A DNA stretch of 57,489 nt from Thermoflexus hugenholtzii JAD2 (GTDB lineage: Bacteria > Chloroflexota > Dehalococcoidia > UBA2979): the NCBI GenBank assembly GCA_945903275.1, contig CAMDNW010000012.1, forward strand, positions 1-57,489. Reading direction: 5' to 3'. The translations under genes were made by a program, and so were the position numbers. The notes under the pieces were generated by a model. It did not search any database. It saw nothing but the letters and a program-made list of their open reading frames with translations, and was not told where the DNA came from. Below, in pieces: positions 15,933 to 23,298 of this stretch (positions are counted from its first letter, which is position 1; every line of letters starts with the position of its first letter).

Positions 15933-16793
15933 TTACGCCTGTTCCCGCTCGCGCAGCGCCTGACGCGCCGCCGCGAACATCACATCGACCTGTGGTTCGA
16001 GGCCCGTCCACAGCCGGAACGACTCCGCCCCCTGGTGGACGAGCATTGCCAGTCCGCCGACCGCCTGTGCGCCTGCTGCTTCCGCCGCAGTGAGGAACGG
16101 CGTCCGCTCCGGCACATACACGAGGTCAAATGCCGCCTGTCCCGGCTGGAATGCCGAGGCCGGCAATGGCGTCGCGTGCTCGTCCGGCCCATGCGACATG
16201 CCAAGTGAGGTCGCGTTGATCACAAGTGCTGCCCTACGCACCGCATCGAGCAGTGCGGGAGTGTCCGCGTCCAGCGGCACAATACTCGTTGCCAGCTCGT
16301 CGCCGCCGAGCCTTGCGATCGCCTGCGCGCGTTCGGGCGTGCGATTCGCAATCACGAGGTGTACCGCACCCGCACGCCGCATCGCGACGACAACAGCTCG
16401 TGCCGCACCGCCAGCGCCGAGCAGTACGACCTGCTTACCGCTCACATCGACCCCTGCTGCTTCCAGCGAGCGCAAGATGCCGATGACATCGGTGTTCGTC
16501 GCATGCAGTAGTCCATCGCGCTGCACGATTGTGTTCGCCGCGCCCATCCGCTCGACCAGCGCATCCGGCCGGTCAGCCATCCGCACGACAGATTCCTTGT
16601 GTGGGATTGTCACGTTTGCGCCACGCATCGACCCGCCGCGCAGCCGCTCCATCGCGGCGGGTAAGTCGGCGGGCAATACATCCCACGCCTCGTAGCGTGC
16701 GTCGACGCCGAGCGCGTCGAGCGCCGCCTGCTGGAAGCGCGGCGAGATCGAGTGCGCTACCGGATGGCCGAGGAGTGCGATGGTATCGGTCAT
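15933..16793 (-). CDS. aroE: Shikimate dehydrogenase
   Basis: A 286-residue AroE, which reduces 3-dehydroshikimate to shikimate with NADPH. Seen: GHPVAHSISPRFQ (substrate-binding Ser), NVTIPHKE with the catalytic Lys, NTDVIGI with the catalytic Asp, the GAGGAARAVV nucleotide loop, and NRTPERAQ, whose Arg fits NADP. The ATG at 16793 gives the usual short N-terminus (MTDTIALLGHPV); the upstream open frame to 16880 lies inside mltG and is rejected. Confidence 0.95.
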   Translation of the reverse strand: MTDTIALLGHPVAHSISPRFQQAALDALGVDARYEAWDVLPADLPAAMERLRGGSMRGANVTIPHKESVVRMADRPDALVERMGAANTIVQRDGLLHATNTDVIGILRSLEAAGVDVSGKQVVLLGAGGAARAVVVAMRRAGAVHLVIANRTPERAQAIARLGGDELATSIVPLDADTPALLDAVRRAALVINATSLGMSHGPDEHATPLPASAFQPGQAAFDLVYVPERTPFLTAAEAAGAQAVGGLAMLVHQGAESFRLWTGLEPQVDVMFAAARQALREREQA

Positions 16794-16803
16794 GGCTGTC
16801 CCA

Positions 16804-17856
16804 TTATCGAGGTTGGAAGCGCGCGACGTTCGCGTTGTGCTCCGCCAGCGTACGCCCGAAAGCGTGCGAGCCGTCGCCACGTGCTACGAAGTAGAGATAG
16901 TCGGTCTGCGCCGGGAACGCGACGGCGCGGATCGCGTCGATGCCAGGGTTGGCAATCGGCCCCGGTGGCAGCCCAGCGTGGCGATAGGTGTTGTACGGCG
17001 AATCGACCTGCAGGTCGGTGTCGAGCAGCGCGGTCTTCCACCATGTAGCGTCGCCGGAGGGTGGTCGCGCGTTTGCCAATGCAAACTGCACCGTCGGGTC
17101 AGCCTGTAGTGGGATGCGCGTCCGAAGCCGGTTGAGGAACACCGCTGCGATCACCCCCTGCTCCGGCTTGAGCACTGCTTCTCGCTCGACAATCGAGGCG
17201 AGCGTGATGCCTTCGTCGAGCGTGAGTCCCTGTGCGTTGATGGCGGCCACGATGTCTGGCGTGACCTGATCGGCGAACGCTTGGAGCATCGCCGCGACCA
17301 TCGTGTTGGCGTCGGCTTTGCATTGGAGCGGGTAACTTGCGGGCAGCAGATAACCGAGGAGCGACCGCGGTGCAGACGGCGGCCCGGGGATCTGATCGCG
17401 AGGCGCTGCTGCGAGCGCGGCCTGCCACTGTGCGCTGCTGGTAATGCTAGCGCGTTCGATCAGACTGCCGACCTCTTCGAGCCGCCGGCCCTCTGGAATA
17501 GCGAACAGTTGTGCCGAGGTAATCCCAGAACGCAACCGGTAGACAGCTTCCCCTGCAGTCATCTCGCGCACGAACAGGTAACAACCGGCGCGGAGGTCGC
17601 GCCCTGTGCCATCGAGGCCTAGGAGGAAATGGAAGCGGCGCACGTCATCGATCACCATGGCGTCCCGTAAGCTCGCCGCGATATCACCTGGCGCGGCGCC
17701 TTCCGCGACCGTGAATGGCACTGGCTGTGCGGCGATGGTCTCGGCGGGCGGCGTCAGCTGCATCGCGCGGGCTGTCAATATCGGTGACCAGCGCAGCCCA
17801 AGGGTGAGTGCTGCGCCAACGGCAGCGACGTACAACGGGAGCAGAAGCCGTCTCAC
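16804..17856 (-). CDS. mltG: Endolytic murein transglycosylase
   Basis: A 350-residue MltG (YceG-like), a membrane-anchored lytic transglycosylase that cuts nascent glycan strands at the inner membrane. There is an N-terminal hydrophobic helix (about 3-20), a LysM-like subdomain about 50-115 and the catalytic domain with the family Glu in LASIVEREA, followed by VFLNRLRTRIPLQADPTVQFA and SPYNTYRHAGLPPGPIANPG. It starts with GTG. It sits between ruvX and aroE; the alaS-ruvX-mltG order is common in bacteria. Confidence 0.93.
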   Translation of the reverse strand: MRRLLLPLYVAAVGAALTLGLRWSPILTARAMQLTPPAETIAAQPVPFTVAEGAAPGDIAASLRDAMVIDDVRRFHFLLGLDGTGRDLRAGCYLFVREMTAGEAVYRLRSGITSAQLFAIPEGRRLEEVGSLIERASITSSAQWQAALAAAPRDQIPGPPSAPRSLLGYLLPASYPLQCKADANTMVAAMLQAFADQVTPDIVAAINAQGLTLDEGITLASIVEREAVLKPEQGVIAAVFLNRLRTRIPLQADPTVQFALANARPPSGDATWWKTALLDTDLQVDSPYNTYRHAGLPPGPIANPGIDAIRAVAFPAQTDYLYFVARGDGSHAFGRTLAEHNANVARFQPR

Positions 17857-17862
17857 GAGGCG

Positions 17863-18264
17863 CTACGGTCGCTCGTTGCTCGCATCGTGCCGCCTCCGGT
17901 CGATGAATTGTTGTAGGAGCATTGCGGCTGCGAGGTCGTCGCTGGGCCGGCTGCGCCCGGTGGCGCGTTCGGCAGCGACGGTGGTGAAGCGCTCGTCCTC
18001 GTATTCTACAGGTAGTCCCAGTACGCGCCGTACACGCTCGCCGAGCTTCCGCGCACTCACTGCGGAGGCTCGCTCGACACCGTCGAGTGACATGGGCAAC
18101 CCGATCACCACCCCGTAAGCCTGTTCGCGCAGCGCGATGGTGCGGATTGCGGGCACGGCTACCGAGGCTGGCACCACCTCGATGGGCACGGCGATACGCT
18201 CTTCGTCGTCGCAAATGGCGATGCCGACGCGGGCATGCCCGGGATCCACGCCAATCCAGCGCAT
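17863..18264 (-). CDS. ruvX: Holliday junction resolvase-like / pre-16S rRNA nuclease (YqgF family)
   Basis: A 133-residue RNase H-fold protein of the YqgF/RuvX family, linked to 16S rRNA 5' end processing and also annotated as a putative Holliday junction resolvase. First acidic residue in GVDPGHARVG, then GLPMSLDG, VEYEDERFTT and the last acidic residue in DDLAAAMLLQ. It begins 3 nt after alaS and ends 6 nt before mltG. Confidence 0.93.
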   Translation of the reverse strand: MRWIGVDPGHARVGIAICDDEERIAVPIEVVPASVAVPAIRTIALREQAYGVVIGLPMSLDGVERASAVSARKLGERVRRVLGLPVEYEDERFTTVAAERATGRSRPSDDLAAAMLLQQFIDRRRHDASNERP

Positions 18265-18267
18265 CCG

Positions 18268-20937
18268 CTAGCGCGCAGCCATCTGCTCGCGCGCGATGCG
18301 CCGGGCGGCTTCGAGCGCGTCGTCGAGTTTCGATGCGTCGCGGCCACCAGCCTGCGCGAGTTGCGGCCGTCCGCCGCCCCCGCCCCCTGCCACCATGGCT
18401 GCCTCGCGCACGAGCACGTCGGCACGCACACCACGGGCTACGAGGTCGTCGCAGACCATCGCGAGGAACTGCGGACGGTCGCCGACCACCGCACCAAGCA
18501 CGATCGCCGCCGGCTGGAGCCGTTCGCGCAGCCGGTCGCCGAGTGTGCGAAGCGCATCTGCGCTCTCCACCTCGACGCGAGCGACAACGAGTTTCCCTCC
18601 CTCGATCTCCTCGGCGGTCGCTATCAGGTCGTCGGCCACGTTCGCCGAGGCACGCCGCGACAGCGCTTCTGCGCGCCGCCGCTCGATCGTGAGTTGTGAT
18701 TCGAGCGCTTCGATGCGTGCGGTGATCTCCTCGACAGGAGAGCGGAAGCGCTGTGCGAGCGCGTCGAGCGTGTCGAGGCGCTCCTCGATGTACCGCTCGG
18801 CGTCGGGGCCGGTGATGGCCTCGATGCGGCGCATGCCAGCGCCGATGCTGGTGTCGCTGACGATGTGCAGGAGGCCGACGCCGCCGGTCGAGCGTAGGTG
18901 TGTGCCTCCGCAGAGTTCGCGGCTGAAGCACTCGTCGTCGAGTAGCCCGTCCTGCGGGTTGGTTGCATGTGATTCGCAGTACTCCACCATCCGCACATCG
19001 GCGGTGTAGCGATCCTCGAAAAACGCGATGGCGCCGCGCGCGACCGCCTCCTCGTAGGGAAGTTCGATGGTTTCGCGGGTGATATCCTCGCGCACTTTCG
19101 CGTTCACGAGGCGCTGTACCTCACGGAGTTCGCCGTCCGTGGGTGCCTCGGGGTGGGTGTAGTCGAAGCGCAGCCGATCGGGGCCGACGTACGAACCGGC
19201 CTGTCGCACGTGACTTCCGAGAACCTCGCGGAGGGCGGCGTGTAGGAGGTGCGTACCGGTATGATTTCGCATGCTGCCCATGCGCCATACTGGATCCACC
19301 TGTGCCTGTACCGTCTCCCCAAACGTGACTGTACCGGCGGTCACCGATCCATGATGCGCGATTACGCTGCCGTGCCGCTGCGTCTCGCTGACCATGAAGC
19401 GTCCGCTGGGGGTAGTGATCTGGCCATGGTCGCCGACTTGGCCACCACCCTCAGGATAGAACGGTGTCGCGTGCAGGACGACCTCGCCGGATTGTCCCGC
19501 TTCGAGGCGGTCGACGCGGGCGCCGTCGCGCAGGATGGCCGCTACTGCCGACTCGGCGTGTAGTCCTTCGTACCCGACAAACTCGGAGCGGAGGCCAAGT
19601 GCCGCATACCGCTCCGCTGTCGGGTCATCGAAGTCCTCGAACGTCTCGCCGCCGCGCGAGCGCTGGCGCTGTGCTGCCATCTCGGCGTCGAAGCCCTCAC
19701 GGTCGACGGTGTAGCCGTGTTGCGTGGCGACCTCGAGTGTCAGTTCCGGCGGTAGTCCATGTGAGTCGTACAGCACGAACATGTCGTGGCCGGGTACGCG
19801 CCTCGCCGCTTGTTCGCGATCCATCACATGCGCGAGCAGTTCTAGTCCGCGTGTGAGCGTCTGTTGGAAGCGGGCTTCTTCGAGCGCTACAACGCGGGTG
19901 ATGAAATCGCGTTGCTGGGCCAGTTGCGGGTGCGCGCGCGCAGATGCGGTGATGGCAGCCTCGACCACGCGCGTGAGGAAGGCCTCACGCAGGCCGATGG
20001 TGTGGCCGAAGTAGACCGCGCGCCGCAGCACGCGGCGGAGGACGTAGCCGCGGCCTTCATTCGATGGCACCACGCCGTCGAAGAGCAGGAACGCGACGGC
20101 GCGTGCATGGTCGGTGATTACGCGCATCGCGTGGGCGATCTCTGGGTTCGCGTCCGGGTCGTAGCGCCGCCCGGAGACTTTCTCGATACGCGCAACGATG
20201 CTGCGCAATTGGTCGGTCTCGTATACGGACTTGGTCTGCTGAAGCACCCATGAGACGCGTTCGAGGCCTGCGCCCGTATCGATGTTCTGCGAGGGCAACG
20301 TCCCCAACGAGCCATCCGACTGGCGGTCCAAGCCCATAAAGACGACATTCCAGATTTCCAGGAACCGGCCGCAGTCGTTTTCGGGGTGGCAGGTTCCGTC
20401 TGCACACTGCGGACAGTCCGGCGTCAGGCCGAAGTCGTAGTGAACCTCGGAACACGGACCACAGGGGCCGGTTTCGCCCGACGCCCAAAAATTACCTTCA
20501 TACCGGACGATGTGGGCAGTCGAGACATGCTGCTCCCAAAAGGCGTAGGCCTCGTCATCGGTGGTGTAGACGGTCGCCCAGAGGCGATCGGGATCCAGGC
20601 CAAGACGACCCGATAGGAACTCCCAGGCCCACGTCAGCGCCTCTGGCTTGAAGTAGTCACCGATTGAGAAGTTGCCCAGCATTTCGAAGCACGTGAGATG
20701 TGAGGCATCGCCGACCTCCTCGACATCAGTAGTGCGGAAGCACTTCTGCACGGAGGTCATGCGGCTGGCTGGGGGCTGTTCAAGACCCATGAAGTAGGGC
20801 TTGAACTGCACCATCCCCGCAGAGGTAAAGAGCAGTGACGGGTCGCCGTGAGGCACAAGGGAGGATGAGGGGATGCGGCGGTGCCCCTGCTCCTCAAAGT
20901 ATGCGAGGAAGGCTTCGCGCAGTTCGTCGACGGTCAC
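18268..20937 (-). CDS. alaS: Alanine--tRNA ligase
   Basis: An 889-residue AlaS with all domains: class II catalytic core about 1-240 (LFTSAGMVQFKPYF, CFRTTDVEEVGD, TCFEMLGNFSIGDYF), tRNA-recognition helices, editing domain with zinc residues (HTGTHLLH and CGGTHLRSTG), and the C-terminal DHHA1 domain (AGGGGGGRPQLAQAGG). The open frame reaches a TTG at 21000, but that TTG falls inside the promoter spacer. The GTG at 20937 has GAGG 6 nt upstream and gives the normal N-terminus (VTVDELREAFLAYF), so it is used. First gene of the minus operon that runs to about 11.4 kb. Confidence 0.95.
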   Translation of the reverse strand: MTVDELREAFLAYFEEQGHRRIPSSSLVPHGDPSLLFTSAGMVQFKPYFMGLEQPPASRMTSVQKCFRTTDVEEVGDASHLTCFEMLGNFSIGDYFKPEALTWAWEFLSGRLGLDPDRLWATVYTTDDEAYAFWEQHVSTAHIVRYEGNFWASGETGPCGPCSEVHYDFGLTPDCPQCADGTCHPENDCGRFLEIWNVVFMGLDRQSDGSLGTLPSQNIDTGAGLERVSWVLQQTKSVYETDQLRSIVARIEKVSGRRYDPDANPEIAHAMRVITDHARAVAFLLFDGVVPSNEGRGYVLRRVLRRAVYFGHTIGLREAFLTRVVEAAITASARAHPQLAQQRDFITRVVALEEARFQQTLTRGLELLAHVMDREQAARRVPGHDMFVLYDSHGLPPELTLEVATQHGYTVDREGFDAEMAAQRQRSRGGETFEDFDDPTAERYAALGLRSEFVGYEGLHAESAVAAILRDGARVDRLEAGQSGEVVLHATPFYPEGGGQVGDHGQITTPSGRFMVSETQRHGSVIAHHGSVTAGTVTFGETVQAQVDPVWRMGSMRNHTGTHLLHAALREVLGSHVRQAGSYVGPDRLRFDYTHPEAPTDGELREVQRLVNAKVREDITRETIELPYEEAVARGAIAFFEDRYTADVRMVEYCESHATNPQDGLLDDECFSRELCGGTHLRSTGGVGLLHIVSDTSIGAGMRRIEAITGPDAERYIEERLDTLDALAQRFRSPVEEITARIEALESQLTIERRRAEALSRRASANVADDLIATAEEIEGGKLVVARVEVESADALRTLGDRLRERLQPAAIVLGAVVGDRPQFLAMVCDDLVARGVRADVLVREAAMVAGGGGGGRPQLAQAGGRDASKLDDALEAARRIAREQMAAR

Positions 20938-20965
20938 AGATGGCCTCAGATCAGGGATATTGGTG

Positions 20966-20993
20966 GTGACAGGGCCGGGTGGAAGTGTAGAAT
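20966..20993 (+). promoter_or_regulatory. Candidate promoter for glmU operon
   Basis: GTGACA (20966-20971), 16-nt spacer, TAGAAT (20988-20993). The transcript would have a leader of about 80 nt before glmU. Its -10 overlaps the -10 of the opposing alaS promoter. Confidence 0.45.
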
Positions 20994-21013
20994 GGCTCAA
21001 TCGCGCGAGTCAA
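20984..21013 (-). promoter_or_regulatory. Promoter of alaS operon
   Basis: On the minus strand TTGACT (21008-21013), 18-nt spacer, TACACT (20984-20989), the closest match to the sigma-70 consensus seen in this window. The expected start near 20977 leaves a 40-nt leader before the GTG at 20937 and rules out the TTG at 21000. Confidence 0.65.
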
Positions 21014-21080
21014 TTTTCGCCCTCGCAGGCGGAGCATCCATCATCGAGAGTGCTGAACCTCCCCATCCAGGCACGGCTTC

Positions 21081-22460
21081 ATGACCAAACCTCGAACTGA
21101 GCCTGCGGACAGTTGGGTCGCGGTTGTCCTTGCGGCTGGGCGCGGCACACGTATGCGTTCACGCCTCCCAAAGGTGCTACATCCCGTAGCCGGACGCACG
21201 ATGGTGCGTCTAGTCTGCGAGGCAGTACGCGCCGCCGGTTGTGGTCATATCGTCGTCGTCACGCGATCTGAGGACGATGAAGTCGCGACAGCTGTGCGCG
21301 CTTCGATACCCGGCGCTCGCATTGTCGCCCAAGGCGAACCGCTGGGTACCGGCCACGCTGCGCTGGCTGGCCGCGCTGGTGCGGGCGAAGCCTCGCGCGT
21401 GCTAATCCTGAATGCCGATTTGCCCTTGATTACCGAGCGCACGATCCGTGACCTCATGACAGAACACGAGGCATCCGCTTCTGTGTTGACGTTCCTGACG
21501 ACCGTTCTTGCCGACCCGGCCGGCTATGGGCGCGTGATGCGCCAAGACGGACGAGTCCTTGGCGTTGTAGAAGAGACCGAGACGGACGCGACGACGCGGG
21601 ACGAGCCGGAGGTCAATGTCGGCTTGTACGCAGCAGATGCTGCGTGGCTCTGGCCGACGCTTGAAGCGGTTGAGACAAGCCCCGGTGGCGAGCGCTACCT
21701 GACGGACATCATTGCGCGGGCTGTGGAGCACCCGGCGGGCGCGCAGGCCTCAACAATTGTCGAGTCAGTCGAGGCGCAACAGGTGAACACACGTGTCGAA
21801 CTCGCGCGCGCGGAGCATCTCATGCGCGAGCGCACACGCCAGCGACTGATGCTCGAAGGCGTCACGCTGGCCGACCCAGTTTCTACGTATATCGACGTTG
21901 GTGTCACGATCGGTGAGGACACGACAATCCTTCCGGGCTGCCATCTGATTGGGAATACAACCATCGGTGCCGGTTGCCGTATTGGGCCGAACGCAGTGCT
22001 ACGCGAGATGCGGATCGGCGATCGCTGTGAGATCGGCGGCTCGACACTCGAAGAATCAGTCGTCGGTGACGACGTGACGGTCGGTCCGTACTCACACGTG
22101 CGCCCCGGCTCAACGCTCGAGGCGCACGTCCACCTTGGGAACTACGCTGAAGTGAAGGCGTCACGGATAGGCGCACGCACTCAAATCGGGCACTTCTCAT
22201 ACGTGGGCGACGCGGATGTCGGCAGCGATGTGAACATCGGTGCGGGGACGATCACCGCAAACTACGACGGCGTGAACAAGCACCGGACAGTCATCGGAGA
22301 TAGAGCGTTCATCGGCAGCGACTCGGTGCTCGTAGCGCCGGTCGAAGTCGGGACAGAAGCACGCACGGCCGCGGGATCAATCGTGACCCGGGATGTCGCA
22401 CCGGGAGAGCTTGTCCTAGGCGTCCCCGCACGCCCGCGGCCCATTCGGGAGGGTGTCTGA
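21081..22460 (+). CDS. glmU: Bifunctional UDP-GlcNAc pyrophosphorylase / glucosamine-1-phosphate acetyltransferase
   Basis: A 459-residue GlmU, which acetylates GlcN-1-P and then couples it to UTP to give UDP-GlcNAc for the cell wall. N-terminal uridyltransferase about 12-235 with LAAGRGTRMRSRLPKVLHPV and the QGEPLGTGHA loop; C-terminal left-handed beta-helix about 260-459 of hexapeptide repeats with the acetyltransferase residues in HVRPGS, NYAEVKAS, HFSYVGD and NIGAGTITANYDG. It starts a long plus-strand run; glmS lies at the far end of the same run. Confidence 0.96.
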   Translation: MTKPRTEPADSWVAVVLAAGRGTRMRSRLPKVLHPVAGRTMVRLVCEAVRAAGCGHIVVVTRSEDDEVATAVRASIPGARIVAQGEPLGTGHAALAGRAGAGEASRVLILNADLPLITERTIRDLMTEHEASASVLTFLTTVLADPAGYGRVMRQDGRVLGVVEETETDATTRDEPEVNVGLYAADAAWLWPTLEAVETSPGGERYLTDIIARAVEHPAGAQASTIVESVEAQQVNTRVELARAEHLMRERTRQRLMLEGVTLADPVSTYIDVGVTIGEDTTILPGCHLIGNTTIGAGCRIGPNAVLREMRIGDRCEIGGSTLEESVVGDDVTVGPYSHVRPGSTLEAHVHLGNYAEVKASRIGARTQIGHFSYVGDADVGSDVNIGAGTITANYDGVNKHRTVIGDRAFIGSDSVLVAPVEVGTEARTAAGSIVTRDVAPGELVLGVPARPRPIREGV

Positions 22461-22584
22461 GGCCTTATCAGAGCCGATCGCATTTGGGTACCAACACCAC
22501 GCTCGTCTCAGTCCTGTTAATCGTTTCCACGTTGCTGCGGGCCATCGTGTCCGCCGATGAGACTGTGATGGCAGGTGTCACACT

Positions 22585-23298
22585 CGGCTGGGCGAGATTC
22601 CTGATGCCCCTCCGGTGCTCTTTGTGCGCGGCGACTGGCTGCCAGAGGACGAATGGAGCGTAGCCGTCGTTGGTACTCGCCGGGCTACGGCCTATGGCCG
22701 GCAAGCCTCAGGAGAACTGACGCGTGGCCTCGCGGGTAAGCGGAACATGGCGCGCTCATGGCCGCCTACTCGCTTGGGACGAAGCCGCGTGCAGACTTCT
22801 TTCCTCGGCGAAACCGTATTATGTCGCAGTTGCCCCCGGGACGCTAGTCACCGAGGGCAACCGCGATTCGGGTGCGATGATTACAGCGCGATTCGCTCTT
22901 GAACAAGGTCGAGAGGTCTTCGTAGTACCGGGTTCGATCTTCTCGCCACAGTCACGGTGGCTATTCTCCCTGCTGCGAGATGGTGCCACGCCGGTCGCCT
23001 CGGCTGGCGACGTATTGAAGGCGCTGAACCTCACGATAGTGGCACACAGATGGACTTTGGACGTGTTATTCCGCCAACGGATCCCGGCGAACGGGCGTTG
23101 ATGGCGGCCCTTAACCGTGAATCCGGGCACATCGACGACATCGTTCGGGCGAGTGGGCTGGCAGCGTCGGTGGTCTTCGGGGCGCTAGCCCTGCTTGAAT
23201 TGAAGAGGCTGGTGCGCGACCTTTGCAGCATGCAATACGCCCGTGTCGGTGAAGATGCCGTAGCCTACGACTCTGACGTGAGCAGGAGTGGTCATTGA
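22585..23298 (+). pseudogene. dprA: Degraded DNA-processing protein DprA
   Basis: Pieces of DprA (the single-strand DNA-binding RecA loader of natural transformation) lie in order but in different frames. Frame 1 gives GEIPDAPPVLFVRGDW and VAVVGTRRATAYGRQASGEL; frame 3 (from 22761) gives AYSLGTKPRADFFPRRNRIMS; frame 2 gives SGAMITARFALEQGREVF and VPGSIFSPQSRW; frame 1 again gives the C-terminal winged-helix part (ERALMAALNRESGHIDDIV). The N-terminal SAM-like part and the SGLARGID-containing stretch are missing. At least three frame changes and two deletions make it non-functional. Position before topA and xerC is the usual dprA neighbourhood. Its last stop overlaps the topA start. Confidence 0.85.

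Noticed and set aside
17684-18931. 415-residue Arg-rich minus-strand open frame
   Set aside because: Alternative frame through ruvX and alaS, both of which are clear in their own frames.
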